Shown here: positions 55,062 to 63,408 of the stretch, piece after piece
How the letters are laid out: every line of letters starts with the position of its first letter
How positions within the stretch are numbered: the stretch's first letter is position 1
Notes under the pieces: model-generated
Told to the model about the DNA's origin: nothing
The model's input: only the letters and a program-made list of their open reading frames with translations
The model's database searches: none
Source: Lysobacterales bacterium
Lineage (GTDB): Bacteria; Pseudomonadota; Gammaproteobacteria; Xanthomonadales; SZUA-36
DNA: 64,000 bases
Direction: 5' to 3'
Assembly: GCA_013001885.1 (NCBI GenBank)
Contig: JABDLD010000090.1
Coordinates: 1 to 64,000 of the forward strand
Position numbers and translations under genes: made by a program

Positions 55062-56922
55062 CGCGCAGCAGTTCCATCTCGGTGGCATCCAGGCGACCGT
55101 CATGCAGGACGACGCCGGCCATTGCAGTTACCAATTTTTCCTTTTCAGCTGATTTCAGGCGATCGAGCCTGGGCAGCGCAGAATCCATAACGGCCATCCA
55201 GTCACGCTCGTCCGGCAGCGGCGTTTGCGGGTCCATGCCGAGGGTTTCCAGACCAACGGCGAAAGCAGCCTCAGCTGAACCGGGGCCGGTCGAACCGTGG
55301 CGGGCCAGAACCGCAAGCAAAGCCCGCGCTTCCATTGAGTAATCTGCGATCTTTTTGTCGCCCGAAATGCGCACCCGATGCGGATTGTGCGACTCCCACA
55401 GATGCATTTTGATCACCCGCGCCAGCAGGTACTCGAAAATATCGACCCGCCCATCCGCATCAATCATCGCCTGGGCCGTATCCAGCACGCGGCTGATGAA
55501 ATCCGGAGGGCGCCGCTTCAGTGCGGGGAAGGCAATTTCAAGCAGCGGCAACCGTTGCTCCGGGGACGGCACGCCGGCGGCCTTGAACAGTGCCTGGACC
55601 TGGGCTTCGCTGTCGCCGCCCATTTTGCCGGAGACGGCGAGCAACTGTTGCTCGCGCACGTTCCGGTCGCCGTCCAGCAAAGTGTAAAACAACACTTCCG
55701 GCGCCCATTCCGTGGAGTGTGCGGCCTGGGTAATGTGGTCCGGTATGGAAGCGGCAATCGATGCCGCCATTAACATCCTTTCCCAGTCGGGTTGACCGAT
55801 GCCGTCGATGATGCCGCCCGCATCAAACATCCGTTTTTCCGGGGTTGCTGACTCGCTTCTGCGTTTCTCCTCTGCGCGTCTGGCCTGGATCTGATCCCTT
55901 TGAATCCTCGCGGCAAGGCGCTCCAGATCCTCCGGCTGAAACTGAGGGTCCACCCGAGTAATCCGCTTATTCAAAGGCGGGTGGGTGGAAAACATCATCA
56001 TTTTCCGGCCGTCACCAAACAGCATGTGGCTGATTTCTTCCGAATCTGCGTCCAGGTAAGAAGCATCGGAGTAAACGGCAATTTTCTTCAATGCTCCTGA
56101 AATTCCATCCGGATCACGGGTAAACTGCACGGCGGAAGCGTCCGCGAGGTATTCCCGCTGACGGGAAACGGCCGCCTTGATCCAGCGCCCAAAAAAAAGC
56201 CCGACGTAACCCACCGCCATAAGGCCAAACGCAATCATCAGCACAATCGCTCCGTTTTTATCCCGTGAGCGGCCGGCGATGTGTGAGTGAATCAACACGC
56301 GGCGTCCTATCAGGGCCAGTAACAGGATCCCGAAAAGTGTCCCCATCAGGCGGATGTTGATACGCATATCGCCATTCAGAATGTGGCTGAATTCGTGCGC
56401 GATCACACCCTGTAATTCATTCCTGTCCAATTTTTCAAGGGTCCCCCGCGTAACCGCCACTGCCGCATCGGACGGTGTAAAACCGGCGGCGAAGGCATTG
56501 ATTCCGGACTCCTGTTCGAGGACGTAAATTTCCGGCACGGGCACTCCCGAGGCCAGCGCGATCTCTTCAACGACATTGCGCAGTCGCCGACGCTTGGCGT
56601 CCCGGGTGTCTGATTCAACCAGTGTGCCGCCCAACTGCCGCGCCACCTGCCCGCCGCCGGAACGAAGGCTGGCGGTCTTGAACAGACTGGCCAGACCGAT
56701 AACAGCGGCCGAGGCAACAGCGCCGCCGGCCAGCAAAGGTGCGTTTGCCGCAATCACCTGGGTGGCTGAAAGCGCTTCTCCGGCCTCGTAAGATGTCAAA
56801 CCGAGCGCCAGCAAAAGGATTACGTCAATCGCCGCCACTATGGCCAGCACGGCCAGAACGAAGGCGACAACCAACCAGCGGGTCTGCTTTCGCGCCCGAT
56901 CCTGGTGTTCAAAGAAGTTCAT
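55009..56922 (-). CDS. M48 family metalloprotease with C-terminal TerB-like domain
   Basis: A 637-residue membrane protein: two N-terminal helices (about 17-42 and 62-80), an M48 peptidase domain with HEFSH (176-180) and further helices after it, then a linker with DAGGIIDGIGQPDWERMLMA, and a helical C-terminal domain (about 470-630) with FISRVLDTAQAMIDADGRVD and MAGVVLHDGRLDATEMELLR, repeated acidic helix-end motifs like the TerB fold. HtpX-like peptidases degrade misfolded membrane proteins; the extra domain is unusual. It starts 6 bases after lemA, a known pairing. Confidence 0.88.
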   Translation of the reverse strand: MNFFEHQDRARKQTRWLVVAFVLAVLAIVAAIDVILLLALGLTSYEAGEALSATQVIAANAPLLAGGAVASAAVIGLASLFKTASLRSGGGQVARQLGGTLVESDTRDAKRRRLRNVVEEIALASGVPVPEIYVLEQESGINAFAAGFTPSDAAVAVTRGTLEKLDRNELQGVIAHEFSHILNGDMRINIRLMGTLFGILLLALIGRRVLIHSHIAGRSRDKNGAIVLMIAFGLMAVGYVGLFFGRWIKAAVSRQREYLADASAVQFTRDPDGISGALKKIAVYSDASYLDADSEEISHMLFGDGRKMMMFSTHPPLNKRITRVDPQFQPEDLERLAARIQRDQIQARRAEEKRRSESATPEKRMFDAGGIIDGIGQPDWERMLMAASIAASIPDHITQAAHSTEWAPEVLFYTLLDGDRNVREQQLLAVSGKMGGDSEAQVQALFKAAGVPSPEQRLPLLEIAFPALKRRPPDFISRVLDTAQAMIDADGRVDIFEYLLARVIKMHLWESHNPHRVRISGDKKIADYSMEARALLAVLARHGSTGPGSAEAAFAVGLETLGMDPQTPLPDERDWMAVMDSALPRLDRLKSAEKEKLVTAMAGVVLHDGRLDATEMELLRVSSHLIHVPLPLLHVPQ

Positions 56923-56928
56923 CCCTGC

Positions 56929-57510
56929 TTAGAAACTTACCTTAGGAACTTCACGTTTTGACTCATCTTCAATTTCAAGCAATTCCGCAGCCTTGAAACT
57001 GAACCAGGTCGCAAAAAAGTTGTTCGGGAATGATTCGCGCAACGTGTTGTAGTCCATCACTGAATCATTGTAGGCCTGGCGCGCGAACGCAACCTTGTTC
57101 TCAGTGGTGGTCAATTCTTCTGAAAGCTGCATCATGTTTTCATTAGCCTTCAGGTCAGGATAGGCTTCTGACAGCGCAAACAGCCTGCCCAGAGCTCCTG
57201 AGAGGCCCTGTTCCGCCTCCGCCAGTTTTTTCATGGCGTCCGGATCGGACGGGTCCGCCGCGGCCGCCTTGAGCCCGGATACCGCCGTATTACGCGCATT
57301 GATCACGGCCTCAAGCGTCTCGCGTTCATGTTTCATGTAACCCTTGGCGGTCTCGACCAGGTTTGGAATCAGGTCGTGGCGCCGGGTCAGCTGAACATCG
57401 ATTTGCGCAAAAGCGTTTTTGAAGCGATTCCGGCCGGCGACCAGGCGATTGTAAATCGAGATCGCGAGACCCACGACAACGACGAGGATTACCAGGATAG
57501 TCCAACCCAT
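56929..57510 (-). CDS. lemA: LemA family protein
   Basis: A 193-residue protein with one N-terminal helix (MGWTILVILVVVVGLAISIY) followed by a long helical bundle: RLVAGRNRFKNAFAQIDVQL, RRHDLIPNLVETAKGYMKHE, and the family end AYNDSVMDYNTLRESFPNNF. LemA proteins often lie next to M48 peptidases, as here, but their function is uncertain. GGGAG precedes the ATG. A partial hairpin (57553-57571) lies in the 98-base gap from glnS. Confidence 0.92.
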   Translation of the reverse strand: MGWTILVILVVVVGLAISIYNRLVAGRNRFKNAFAQIDVQLTRRHDLIPNLVETAKGYMKHERETLEAVINARNTAVSGLKAAAADPSDPDAMKKLAEAEQGLSGALGRLFALSEAYPDLKANENMMQLSEELTTTENKVAFARQAYNDSVMDYNTLRESFPNNFFATWFSFKAAELLEIEDESKREVPKVSF

Positions 57511-57608
57511 TTTTCATCTCCCAGGTGAGTGTTGTGGGAAAGTGTAGCAAATCCCCCGTCAGTGACGAGGGTGAATGAAGTCATGCATGCTTAAAACCCT
57601 TCCGTGGC

Positions 57609-59306
57609 TTAACTTTTCTTCTGCGCCAATTCCTTTTCAATCCTGGCCCAGGAGTCGCGTAGCGTGACGATGCGGTTGAGTACCGGCCGGCCCGGCCGGG
57701 AGTCAACGTTGTCATGGCAGAAATAACCGGTGCGCTCGAACTGGTAAAAATCACCGGCAACGCCCGCAGCCACAGCGGGTTCCACGATCACGTCCTCGAT
57801 TACATCCAGGGAATGCGGGTTGAGAAATTCACGGTAGTCTTGCTCTTTGTCGCCCAGCGGGTTGGGGGTCGTGAACAAGCGGTCGCAAAGCCGAACCTCT
57901 ACGGGTACGCCGTGAACGGCGGAGACCCAGTGAATCGTGCCCTTGACCTTGCGTGAAGCTCCGGGCATTCCCGAACGTGTGTCAGGGTCGAACTTGCAGT
58001 GAAGTTCCACGACTTCACCCTGGTCGTCCTTGATGACCTCGTCGCATTGCACGATGAAAGCATTGCGCAAACGAACTTCGCCGCCGGGTTTCAGGCGGAA
58101 GAACTTTCGGGGGGGATCTTCCATGAAGTCATCCCGTTCAATCCAGATTTCCCGGGTTAACGCGACCTCGCGAGTCCCCATGTCGTCATTCTGGGGGTGC
58201 ACAGGTGCATCCAGCCACACAGTTTCGCCCTCGGGAAAGTTGGTAAGGACGACTTTGAGCGGGTTGAGAACCGCCATGGTGCGCGGCGCCCTGACGTTCA
58301 GGTCGTTACGGACCGCATTTTCCAACACGCCCATCGAGATGATGCTGTCGGCCTTGGATATGCCCATCTCGGTCCAGAACGCGCGGATGGCTTCCGGCGT
58401 AAATCCGCGGCGACGCAGCCCCGCCAATGTGGGCATGCGGGGGTCATCCCAGCCGCTGACCCGTTTTTCCTCGACCAGTTCGCGCAGGCGTCGTTTACTC
58501 ATCACCGTGTAATCGAGATTACCCCTGGAAAATTCGATCTGCCGCGGATAGCTCGGTGCAGGAATATTTTCCAGGAACCAGTCATACAGCGGACGGTGGT
58601 CCTCGAATTCAAGCGTGCAAAGGGAATGCGTGATGCCTTCAATGGCGTCCGAGATTCCATGCGCCCAGTCGTACATGGGGTAAATGTGCCATTCATCGCC
58701 GGTACGGTGATGCGAAGCATTGCGTATTCGGTAAACGACCGGGTCGCGCATGTTGATATTCGGAGACGCCATATCGATCTTCGCCCTCAACGCCAGCGTC
58801 CCGTCCTCGAACTCACCGGCTTTCATTCGCTTGAACAGGTCAAGATTTTCGTCAACCGGGCGGTCTCGATACGGGCTGTTCCTTCCCGGCTCTGTCAGTG
58901 TGCCCCGGTGAGCGCGAATTTCTTCCGCGCTCAATTCTTCAACGTATGCCTTGCCGGTTTTTATCAGGTGGAGCGCGAACTCGTAAAGTTGCTGGAAATA
59001 ATCGGAGGCGTGGAACAACCCGTCCCACTCGAAACCCAGCCAGCGAACGTCCTCCATGATCGCGAGCATGAAATCCTCGTTTTCTTTCAGTGGATTGGTG
59101 TCGTCAAAACGCAGATTGGTGCGGCCGCCGAACTCCGCCGCCACACCAAAATTCAGGCAAATGGATTTTGCGTGGCCGATGTGCAGGTGGCCGTTGGGTT
59201 CCGGCGGAAACCGCGTGACGATTTCATCATGTTTACCCGTTTCCAGGTCCTTGATGATGATGTTCCTGATGAAATTGGTGGGCGTGGAAGCGCTGTCACT
59301 GCTCAT
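57609..59306 (-). CDS. glnS: Glutaminyl-tRNA synthetase
   Basis: A 565-residue class I synthetase charging tRNA-Gln. The HIGH-type motif is [13 protein letters not shown], the KMSKS-type loop is VMSKRRL, and the core contains [14 protein letters not shown] and [19 protein letters not shown]. The C-terminal anticodon-binding barrels are complete. Having GlnRS fits gamma- and betaproteobacteria. It ends a short region of its own and is preceded (upstream, 59307-59972) by the segment with the small RNA candidate. Confidence 0.97.
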   Translation of the reverse strand: MSSDSASTPTNFIRNIIIKDLETGKHDEIVTRFPPEPNGHLHIGHAKSICLNFGVAAEFGGRTNLRFDDTNPLKENEDFMLAIMEDVRWLGFEWDGLFHASDYFQQLYEFALHLIKTGKAYVEELSAEEIRAHRGTLTEPGRNSPYRDRPVDENLDLFKRMKAGEFEDGTLALRAKIDMASPNINMRDPVVYRIRNASHHRTGDEWHIYPMYDWAHGISDAIEGITHSLCTLEFEDHRPLYDWFLENIPAPSYPRQIEFSRGNLDYTVMSKRRLRELVEEKRVSGWDDPRMPTLAGLRRRGFTPEAIRAFWTEMGISKADSIISMGVLENAVRNDLNVRAPRTMAVLNPLKVVLTNFPEGETVWLDAPVHPQNDDMGTREVALTREIWIERDDFMEDPPRKFFRLKPGGEVRLRNAFIVQCDEVIKDDQGEVVELHCKFDPDTRSGMPGASRKVKGTIHWVSAVHGVPVEVRLCDRLFTTPNPLGDKEQDYREFLNPHSLDVIEDVIVEPAVAAGVAGDFYQFERTGYFCHDNVDSRPGRPVLNRIVTLRDSWARIEKELAQKKS

Positions 59307-59404
59307 TTTGATGTCCCTGCGGTTTATGGCCTTCGAAATTCGTGAATTCTACCGTAAATAGCTTTGATTTCGGGATACTTTCCTGCATTTCAGCACGATA
59401 AAGA

Positions 59405-59648
59405 TCATTTTCGGGCTGACAGTCGAAGAATCGCCATGACCACGATGAAACCTGCAATCATGAGTGTGACAGACGCCAGCTCTTCGCCGTTGAGTGACCC
59501 GGGCCAGCCCGGTCAATGCTTCAGTGCCAAAAATGACGATGACAAAAACGTTGAATTCGCCATATGCGTTGATGATGCAGGCGTACTTGCCGAGGATCAG
59601 CAAAGCGAATGAGCCGGAGATCCCGGACACGATATCTGCGCTGCCCAT
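59405..59648 (-). pseudogene. Small membrane protein gene broken by a one-base frameshift
   Basis: From the ATG at 59648, which has GGGGAGGG four bases upstream, the frame reads MGSADIVSGISGSFALLILG and on through IINAYGEFNVFVIVIFGTEA, two hydrophobic stretches. After about GTEALTGLAR it degenerates. One base over, the frame reads NGEELASVTLMIAGFIVVMA and ends ILRLSARK with a stop. Joined, these would give an 80-residue protein with two or three helices. It may be a decayed gene, a sequencing error, or a programmed shift near GGCCCGGG; the family is not recognised. Confidence 0.35.
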
Positions 59649-59786
59649 GCAACCCTCCCCGCACAAAGGACTGGCCGCCCGCCTGCCTGGAGGGAGGGAA
59701 AAAGCGCTTGGCCATTGTGTTCTCACCCGGCTTCCATTTTTGCATTCAGAGTCGACCCAAAATGACCAATAACATCGCAAAAAAAA

Positions 59787-59806
59787 GCCCCGGAAAGATC
59801 CGGGGC
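59787..59806 (-). terminator. Intrinsic terminator on the minus strand
   Basis: GCCCCGGA and TCCGGGGC form a perfect eight-pair stem with a four-base loop. On the minus strand it is followed by a run of eight T. It would end transcripts from mnmG or from the structured RNA candidate just before it. Confidence 0.85.
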
Positions 59807-59867
59807 TGGAAAGTGCATCGCGTAGGCATAGAAGTGTGGGGACTGCCTGTTTGGTAATGCGATGCAC
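59787..59867 (-). ncRNA. Putative structured small RNA ending at an intrinsic terminator
   Basis: Reading on the minus strand from 59867: GTGCATCGC pairs perfectly with GCGATGCAC (59859-59867 with 59813-59821); inside, AGGCA and TGCCT form a smaller stem with a pyrimidine-rich loop (GUCCCCACACUUCUA). Six bases later the terminator follows. This stem, inner hairpin and terminator in about 80 bases is the layout of a bacterial small RNA. It may also be the 3' end of the mnmG transcript. It matches no RNA family I recognise. Promoter evidence is weak. Confidence 0.5.
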
Positions 59868-59972
59868 TAGGCACAGTCAACTTACACATTAAGAATAACG
59901 ATTACATGTTAAGAAACTGTGAATTGATCGTTTTGAAAGCGTGATAATTGGAAAAAATATTCAAAATCCGGA

Positions 59973-61856
59973 CTAGGCCACCCGTTGACGTGATTTTTTC
60001 AAATGCACGAGCAACAGTGAGATGGCCGCGGGCGTCATGCCCGGTATCCTCGAAGCCTGGCCCAGGGTGTCGGGCCTGACCCTTTCGAGCTTTTCCCGAA
60101 CTTCGGAGGAAAGGCCGTGAACGCTACCGTAATCGAACGTGCTTTCAATCGCCGTGTGCTCGTGCCGCAGGCGCCGCTCGATGTCGTCCTTCTGCCGCTC
60201 GAGATAGCCCGCGTACCGCACCTGGATTTCTACCTGTTGAGCTACCTGCTGATCGGATACTCCCGGCCCAATCCCGTCCACGAAGGTCAGCCTTGAATAG
60301 TCCATTTCAGGCCGTTTCAGCAAGTCCAGCGCCCTGCTTTCTTTGCTTACGGCAATTCCGAATGCCGCTTCCAGCGAGCGAGCGGCTTCATTTCCGGGCG
60401 TAACCCAGATGTCGTGCAACCTCTGCCGCTCAGATTCTATGGCGTCACGTTTACGGCAGAATGCGTCCCAACGGCTATCCGGCACCAGCGCCAACTCACG
60501 GCCTTTTTCGGTCAGGCGCAAGTCCGCATTGTCCTCTCTCAGCTGCAGGCGATATTCTGCCCGGCTGGTAAACATCCGGTAGGGCTCCAGCGTTCCCTGG
60601 GTCACCAGATCATCGATCATGACTCCCACGTAAGCTTCGTTGCGCGCCGGCACCCACACCGGCTCACCACGTGTCATGCGCGCCGCGTTGATCCCTGCGA
60701 CCAATCCCTGGGCCGCCGCCTCCTCGTACCCGGTCGTGCCGTTTATCTGGCCGGCAAAAAACAGGCCGGGCACGTGCTTCGTTTCCAGGTGGCCGTACAG
60801 TTCCCGCGGATCGAAAAAATCGTACTCGATAGCATAACCGGGACGGGTGATATGCGCATGTTCGAAACCGCAAATGGAATGAACAAAAGCTAGCTGAACA
60901 TCGAACGGCAAGCTGGTTGATATTCCGTTCGGGTACAACTCCCGGGTGTGCAGTCCCTCCGGCTCAACGAAGATCTGGTGCTTGTCCCGTTCCGCGAAGC
61001 GTACGACCTTGTCTTCGATCGACGGGCAATAACGCGGCCCGACACCTTCGATGATCCCGGTGTACATGGGCGAGCGATGCAGCTCAGCCCGGATAATATC
61101 GTGAGTGCGCTCCGACGTGTGCGTGATCCAACAGCAAACCTGCTCCGGATGGTCGCTGCCGTCTCCGATGAAAGAAAAAACCGGCGCGGGGTCATCCCCA
61201 GGCTGTTCCTGCATTGCGCCGAAATCGACGGTCTTGCCGTCAATGCGCGGTGGCGTGCCAGTTTTCAGGCGGGCTACTGAGAACGGCATCTCCCTCAAAC
61301 GGGCTGCGAGCGTATTGGAGGGAGGATCACCTGCCCGGCCCCCCTGAAACTGCTCTTCACCGATGTGAATCTTGCCGCCGAGAAACGTGCCGGTCGTCAG
61401 AACCACCACCGCCGAATGAAATTCAAGCCCGGTCGCTGTGCGGCATCCCGCAATCCGGCCATTCCTCATCAAGAGATCGTCAACCGGCGCCTGGAAAACC
61501 GCGAGGTTTTCCTGCTGTTCCACGTTCTGCCGGATAAACGCGCGATATAAATTCCGGTCGCACTGCGCACGCGTGGCGCGGACTGCCGGCCCCTTACTGG
61601 AATTCAGGGTGCGTAACTGGATTCCAGCCGCGTCAGCGGCGCGGGCCATAACGCCCCCCATCGCGTCAATTTCCCGGACCAGGTGCCCCTTGCCAATGCC
61701 TCCGACCGCCGGGTTACAGCTCATTTGGCCGACCGTTTCGATGCTGTGCGTCAGTAAAAGCGTCTCCGCCCCGCTCCTCGCCGAGGCGAGCGCGGCTTCG
61801 GTGCCGGCATGGCCGCCACCGATAACAATCACATCAAATATACGAGGGTACTGCAT
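59973..61856 (-). CDS. mnmG: tRNA uridine-5-carboxymethylaminomethyl modification enzyme MnmG
   Basis: A 627-residue FAD protein that, with MnmE, modifies U34 of certain tRNAs. The N-terminal [20 protein letters not shown], the [20 protein letters not shown] segment, [20 protein letters not shown] and [20 protein letters not shown] are diagnostic. The ATG at 61856 follows GAAG by five bases; a GTG six bases earlier is possible. Unlike many genomes, rsmG and the parAB genes are not its neighbours; downstream is the RNA/terminator region. Confidence 0.96.
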   Translation of the reverse strand: MQYPRIFDVIVIGGGHAGTEAALASARSGAETLLLTHSIETVGQMSCNPAVGGIGKGHLVREIDAMGGVMARAADAAGIQLRTLNSSKGPAVRATRAQCDRNLYRAFIRQNVEQQENLAVFQAPVDDLLMRNGRIAGCRTATGLEFHSAVVVLTTGTFLGGKIHIGEEQFQGGRAGDPPSNTLAARLREMPFSVARLKTGTPPRIDGKTVDFGAMQEQPGDDPAPVFSFIGDGSDHPEQVCCWITHTSERTHDIIRAELHRSPMYTGIIEGVGPRYCPSIEDKVVRFAERDKHQIFVEPEGLHTRELYPNGISTSLPFDVQLAFVHSICGFEHAHITRPGYAIEYDFFDPRELYGHLETKHVPGLFFAGQINGTTGYEEAAAQGLVAGINAARMTRGEPVWVPARNEAYVGVMIDDLVTQGTLEPYRMFTSRAEYRLQLREDNADLRLTEKGRELALVPDSRWDAFCRKRDAIESERQRLHDIWVTPGNEAARSLEAAFGIAVSKESRALDLLKRPEMDYSRLTFVDGIGPGVSDQQVAQQVEIQVRYAGYLERQKDDIERRLRHEHTAIESTFDYGSVHGLSSEVREKLERVRPDTLGQASRIPGMTPAAISLLLVHLKKSRQRVA

Positions 61857-61941
61857 CGTCACTTCAACCGTGGTTATCCGGACCGCGTATTGTACTGAAA
61901 TTCAGGAAAAACCGGCAACTGGGCAGATTTCGCCCCCGGGC

Positions 61942-62610
61942 TCAATCCTTGTCCCGTAAGACCGGCCTGCTGGAAGAGCGGTAGCTGCGCGACGGAGGAG
62001 CCGCTCGGGGCGACATTCGGGCCGATCTCGCTGGAGTACCTGCCTTTATGGCCGGTACTGACGAATAAGGCCGGGTGGGGACGCGCTTGAAGGATGTACC
62101 CGGTTGTACCCGTTCGCCTGTCCGGTAGCCGTTTTTCCGGTTGTCTTTCGCTGCGCGATACAAATCCCTTTCGTACAACGCCCTGCGCAGCTCTGCATCA
62201 GAGAGCGGATCCGTGCCTGGAGCCGGGTAAGTCGGACCGGGGCTGGCTACCGGCCTGCCCCTGTGACCGCGATAATGGTCCCAGCGCATGCGGTGCGGCG
62301 GAGCCCAACTGGCCCAGTATCCGCGGTGGTATCCGTAAAACGGGTAGTAACCGGGCGGATACCATATTGAAAAGTAATGCGGGTAGAAGTAAGGGCTGTA
62401 ATAGGTGAACGAAAACGGATAGTGCGAGGTTATCCACCAGGGATAAAATCCAATGTCGGCGTACAGCACCGAGCCGGCGCTTCCGAAAGAAGTTTGCGTG
62501 TCTTGTTCTTCGATGTAATAGTCACCCTCGCTGGAAACGTAAACGGGACGATACGGGCTCGCACAGGCAACCAGCGTCAGGATCAGGAGAGTCAGCAGCA
62601 GTATTTTCAT
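61942..62610 (-). CDS. Tyr/Pro-rich lipoprotein of unknown function
   Basis: A 222-residue lipoprotein: signal MKILLLTLLILTLVACASP with lipobox LVAC (Cys16). The middle (about 50-110) is rich in Tyr, Pro, Trp and His (FSFTYYSPYFYPHYFSIWYP), and the C-terminal third is basic and Ser/Pro-rich (SYRSSSRPVLRDKD). Such low-complexity aromatic lipoproteins are common in gammaproteobacteria and lack a known role. It is 85 bases upstream of mnmG on the same strand. Confidence 0.75.
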   Translation of the reverse strand: MKILLLTLLILTLVACASPYRPVYVSSEGDYYIEEQDTQTSFGSAGSVLYADIGFYPWWITSHYPFSFTYYSPYFYPHYFSIWYPPGYYPFYGYHRGYWASWAPPHRMRWDHYRGHRGRPVASPGPTYPAPGTDPLSDAELRRALYERDLYRAAKDNRKNGYRTGERVQPGTSFKRVPTRPYSSVPAIKAGTPARSARMSPRAAPPSRSYRSSSRPVLRDKD

Positions 62611-62673
62611 GCTGTTATTAGAATATCATGCTTGAAATGATGGTGCTTCGAAGGGAGGCAGGGAGAGACTGAA

Positions 62674-62883
62674 ATGAGCAAAGCTGTTTACGAGCTGCAA
62701 GGCTATGCGATCGTTCTGGACAAAATCGTTTTCGTCACCCGGGTTTTCACCGCAGAGGATGGCGAAGGTTTCCAGTTCAATATACGCTTCAGCGGCGAAA
62801 CCCGGCTGGCCCCGAAGTTTGCAACGCGGCATGAAGCGGATCTTCAGCGCAGCCTGGTCATCAAGGCTCTGAATGACATCTGA
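62674..62883 (+). CDS. Small conserved-looking protein of unknown function
   Basis: A 69-residue protein with GGGAGAG before its ATG. The sequence alternates strands and a helix (YELQGYAIVLDKIVFVTRVF, GFQFNIRFSGETRLAPKF, DLQRSLVIKALND), which looks like a compact folded domain rather than noise. No signal peptide or metal motif is seen. It stands alone between two minus-strand lipoprotein genes. Confidence 0.6.
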   Translation: MSKAVYELQGYAIVLDKIVFVTRVFTAEDGEGFQFNIRFSGETRLAPKFATRHEADLQRSLVIKALNDI

Positions 62884-62928
62884 TACCTTTACCGGAAAGC
62901 AGCTGGTACTCGAAGCCGCATGCGGGCG

Positions 62929-62952
62929 CAGGGAAGCAAGACTCCTTCCCTG
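62929..62952. terminator. Hairpin between convergent genes
   Basis: CAGGGAAG and CTTCCCTG are perfect inverted repeats with an eight-base loop, placed between the convergent ends at 62883 and 62959. There is no T run on either side, so it may be a weak bidirectional stop or mRNA end-stabiliser. Confidence 0.35.
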
Positions 62953-62958
62953 ATACCG

Positions 62959-63393
62959 TCAGAATTGCACCAGCCTGGCACCGGCCTGGCCCATCGCGTA
63001 GATCACGACCTCCAGCCAAGCTGCCTTGCCCCGGTCCATTCCTTCAGGAATCTCGATAACGAACTCGCCTGTCGTATGAGGCTGGCCGTATTCTTTCCAG
63101 CTGACGACGAGTTTACCGGCTGAATAAGCTACCGCCTCGAAACTGGTGCTGCATTCGGACCGTGGCAACAGATTTCCGCAGCCTGCAAACGCACCGGATT
63201 CCGGAGCGTTGATCATCACGTCGGTGACCGGAAAGTGCAACTCGTTACGGATCACGATGCCCGCAATAAGGATCTTCTGAACAGCGCCGGTCTGCTGACG
63301 AACGGGAACAGACGAACACGCCGGCATGGCGGCAAACGCGAGGACGAGCAGAAGAAAGACTAACCGAATTTCCCGCCGCTTGTTGAAGTTCAC
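62959..63393 (-). CDS. Small lipoprotein of unknown function
   Basis: A 144-residue predicted lipoprotein starting at a GTG: basic N-terminus (NFNKRREIRL), hydrophobic core (VFLLLVLAFAAMP) and Cys in PACSSVP. The rest alternates beta strands (KILIAGIVIRNELHFPVTDV, KLVVSWKEYGQPHTTGEFVI) with two more Cys that could form a disulfide (GCGNLLPRSECS). It lies 15 bases after pepN, in the same direction, and may be co-transcribed with it. Confidence 0.7.
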   Translation of the reverse strand: MNFNKRREIRLVFLLLVLAFAAMPACSSVPVRQQTGAVQKILIAGIVIRNELHFPVTDVMINAPESGAFAGCGNLLPRSECSTSFEAVAYSAGKLVVSWKEYGQPHTTGEFVIEIPEGMDRGKAAWLEVVIYAMGQAGARLVQF

Positions 63394-63408
63394 AATGACC
63401 CCGTCGGT

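Larger units (their letters stand above)
59307..59972. other. Intergenic segment between glnS and mnmG
   Basis: This 666-base interval has no normal gene. It holds a frameshifted small membrane protein (59405-59648), a terminator (59787-59806) and an inverted-repeat structure (59813-59867) on the minus strand. The part from 59870 to 59972 is AT-rich with nothing I can name; the promoter of glnS or of the RNA may lie in it. Confidence 0.6.

Noticed and set aside
57553-57571. Hairpin between glnS and lemA
   Set aside because: The stem has a mismatch, a very short loop and no T run; not listed as a terminator.
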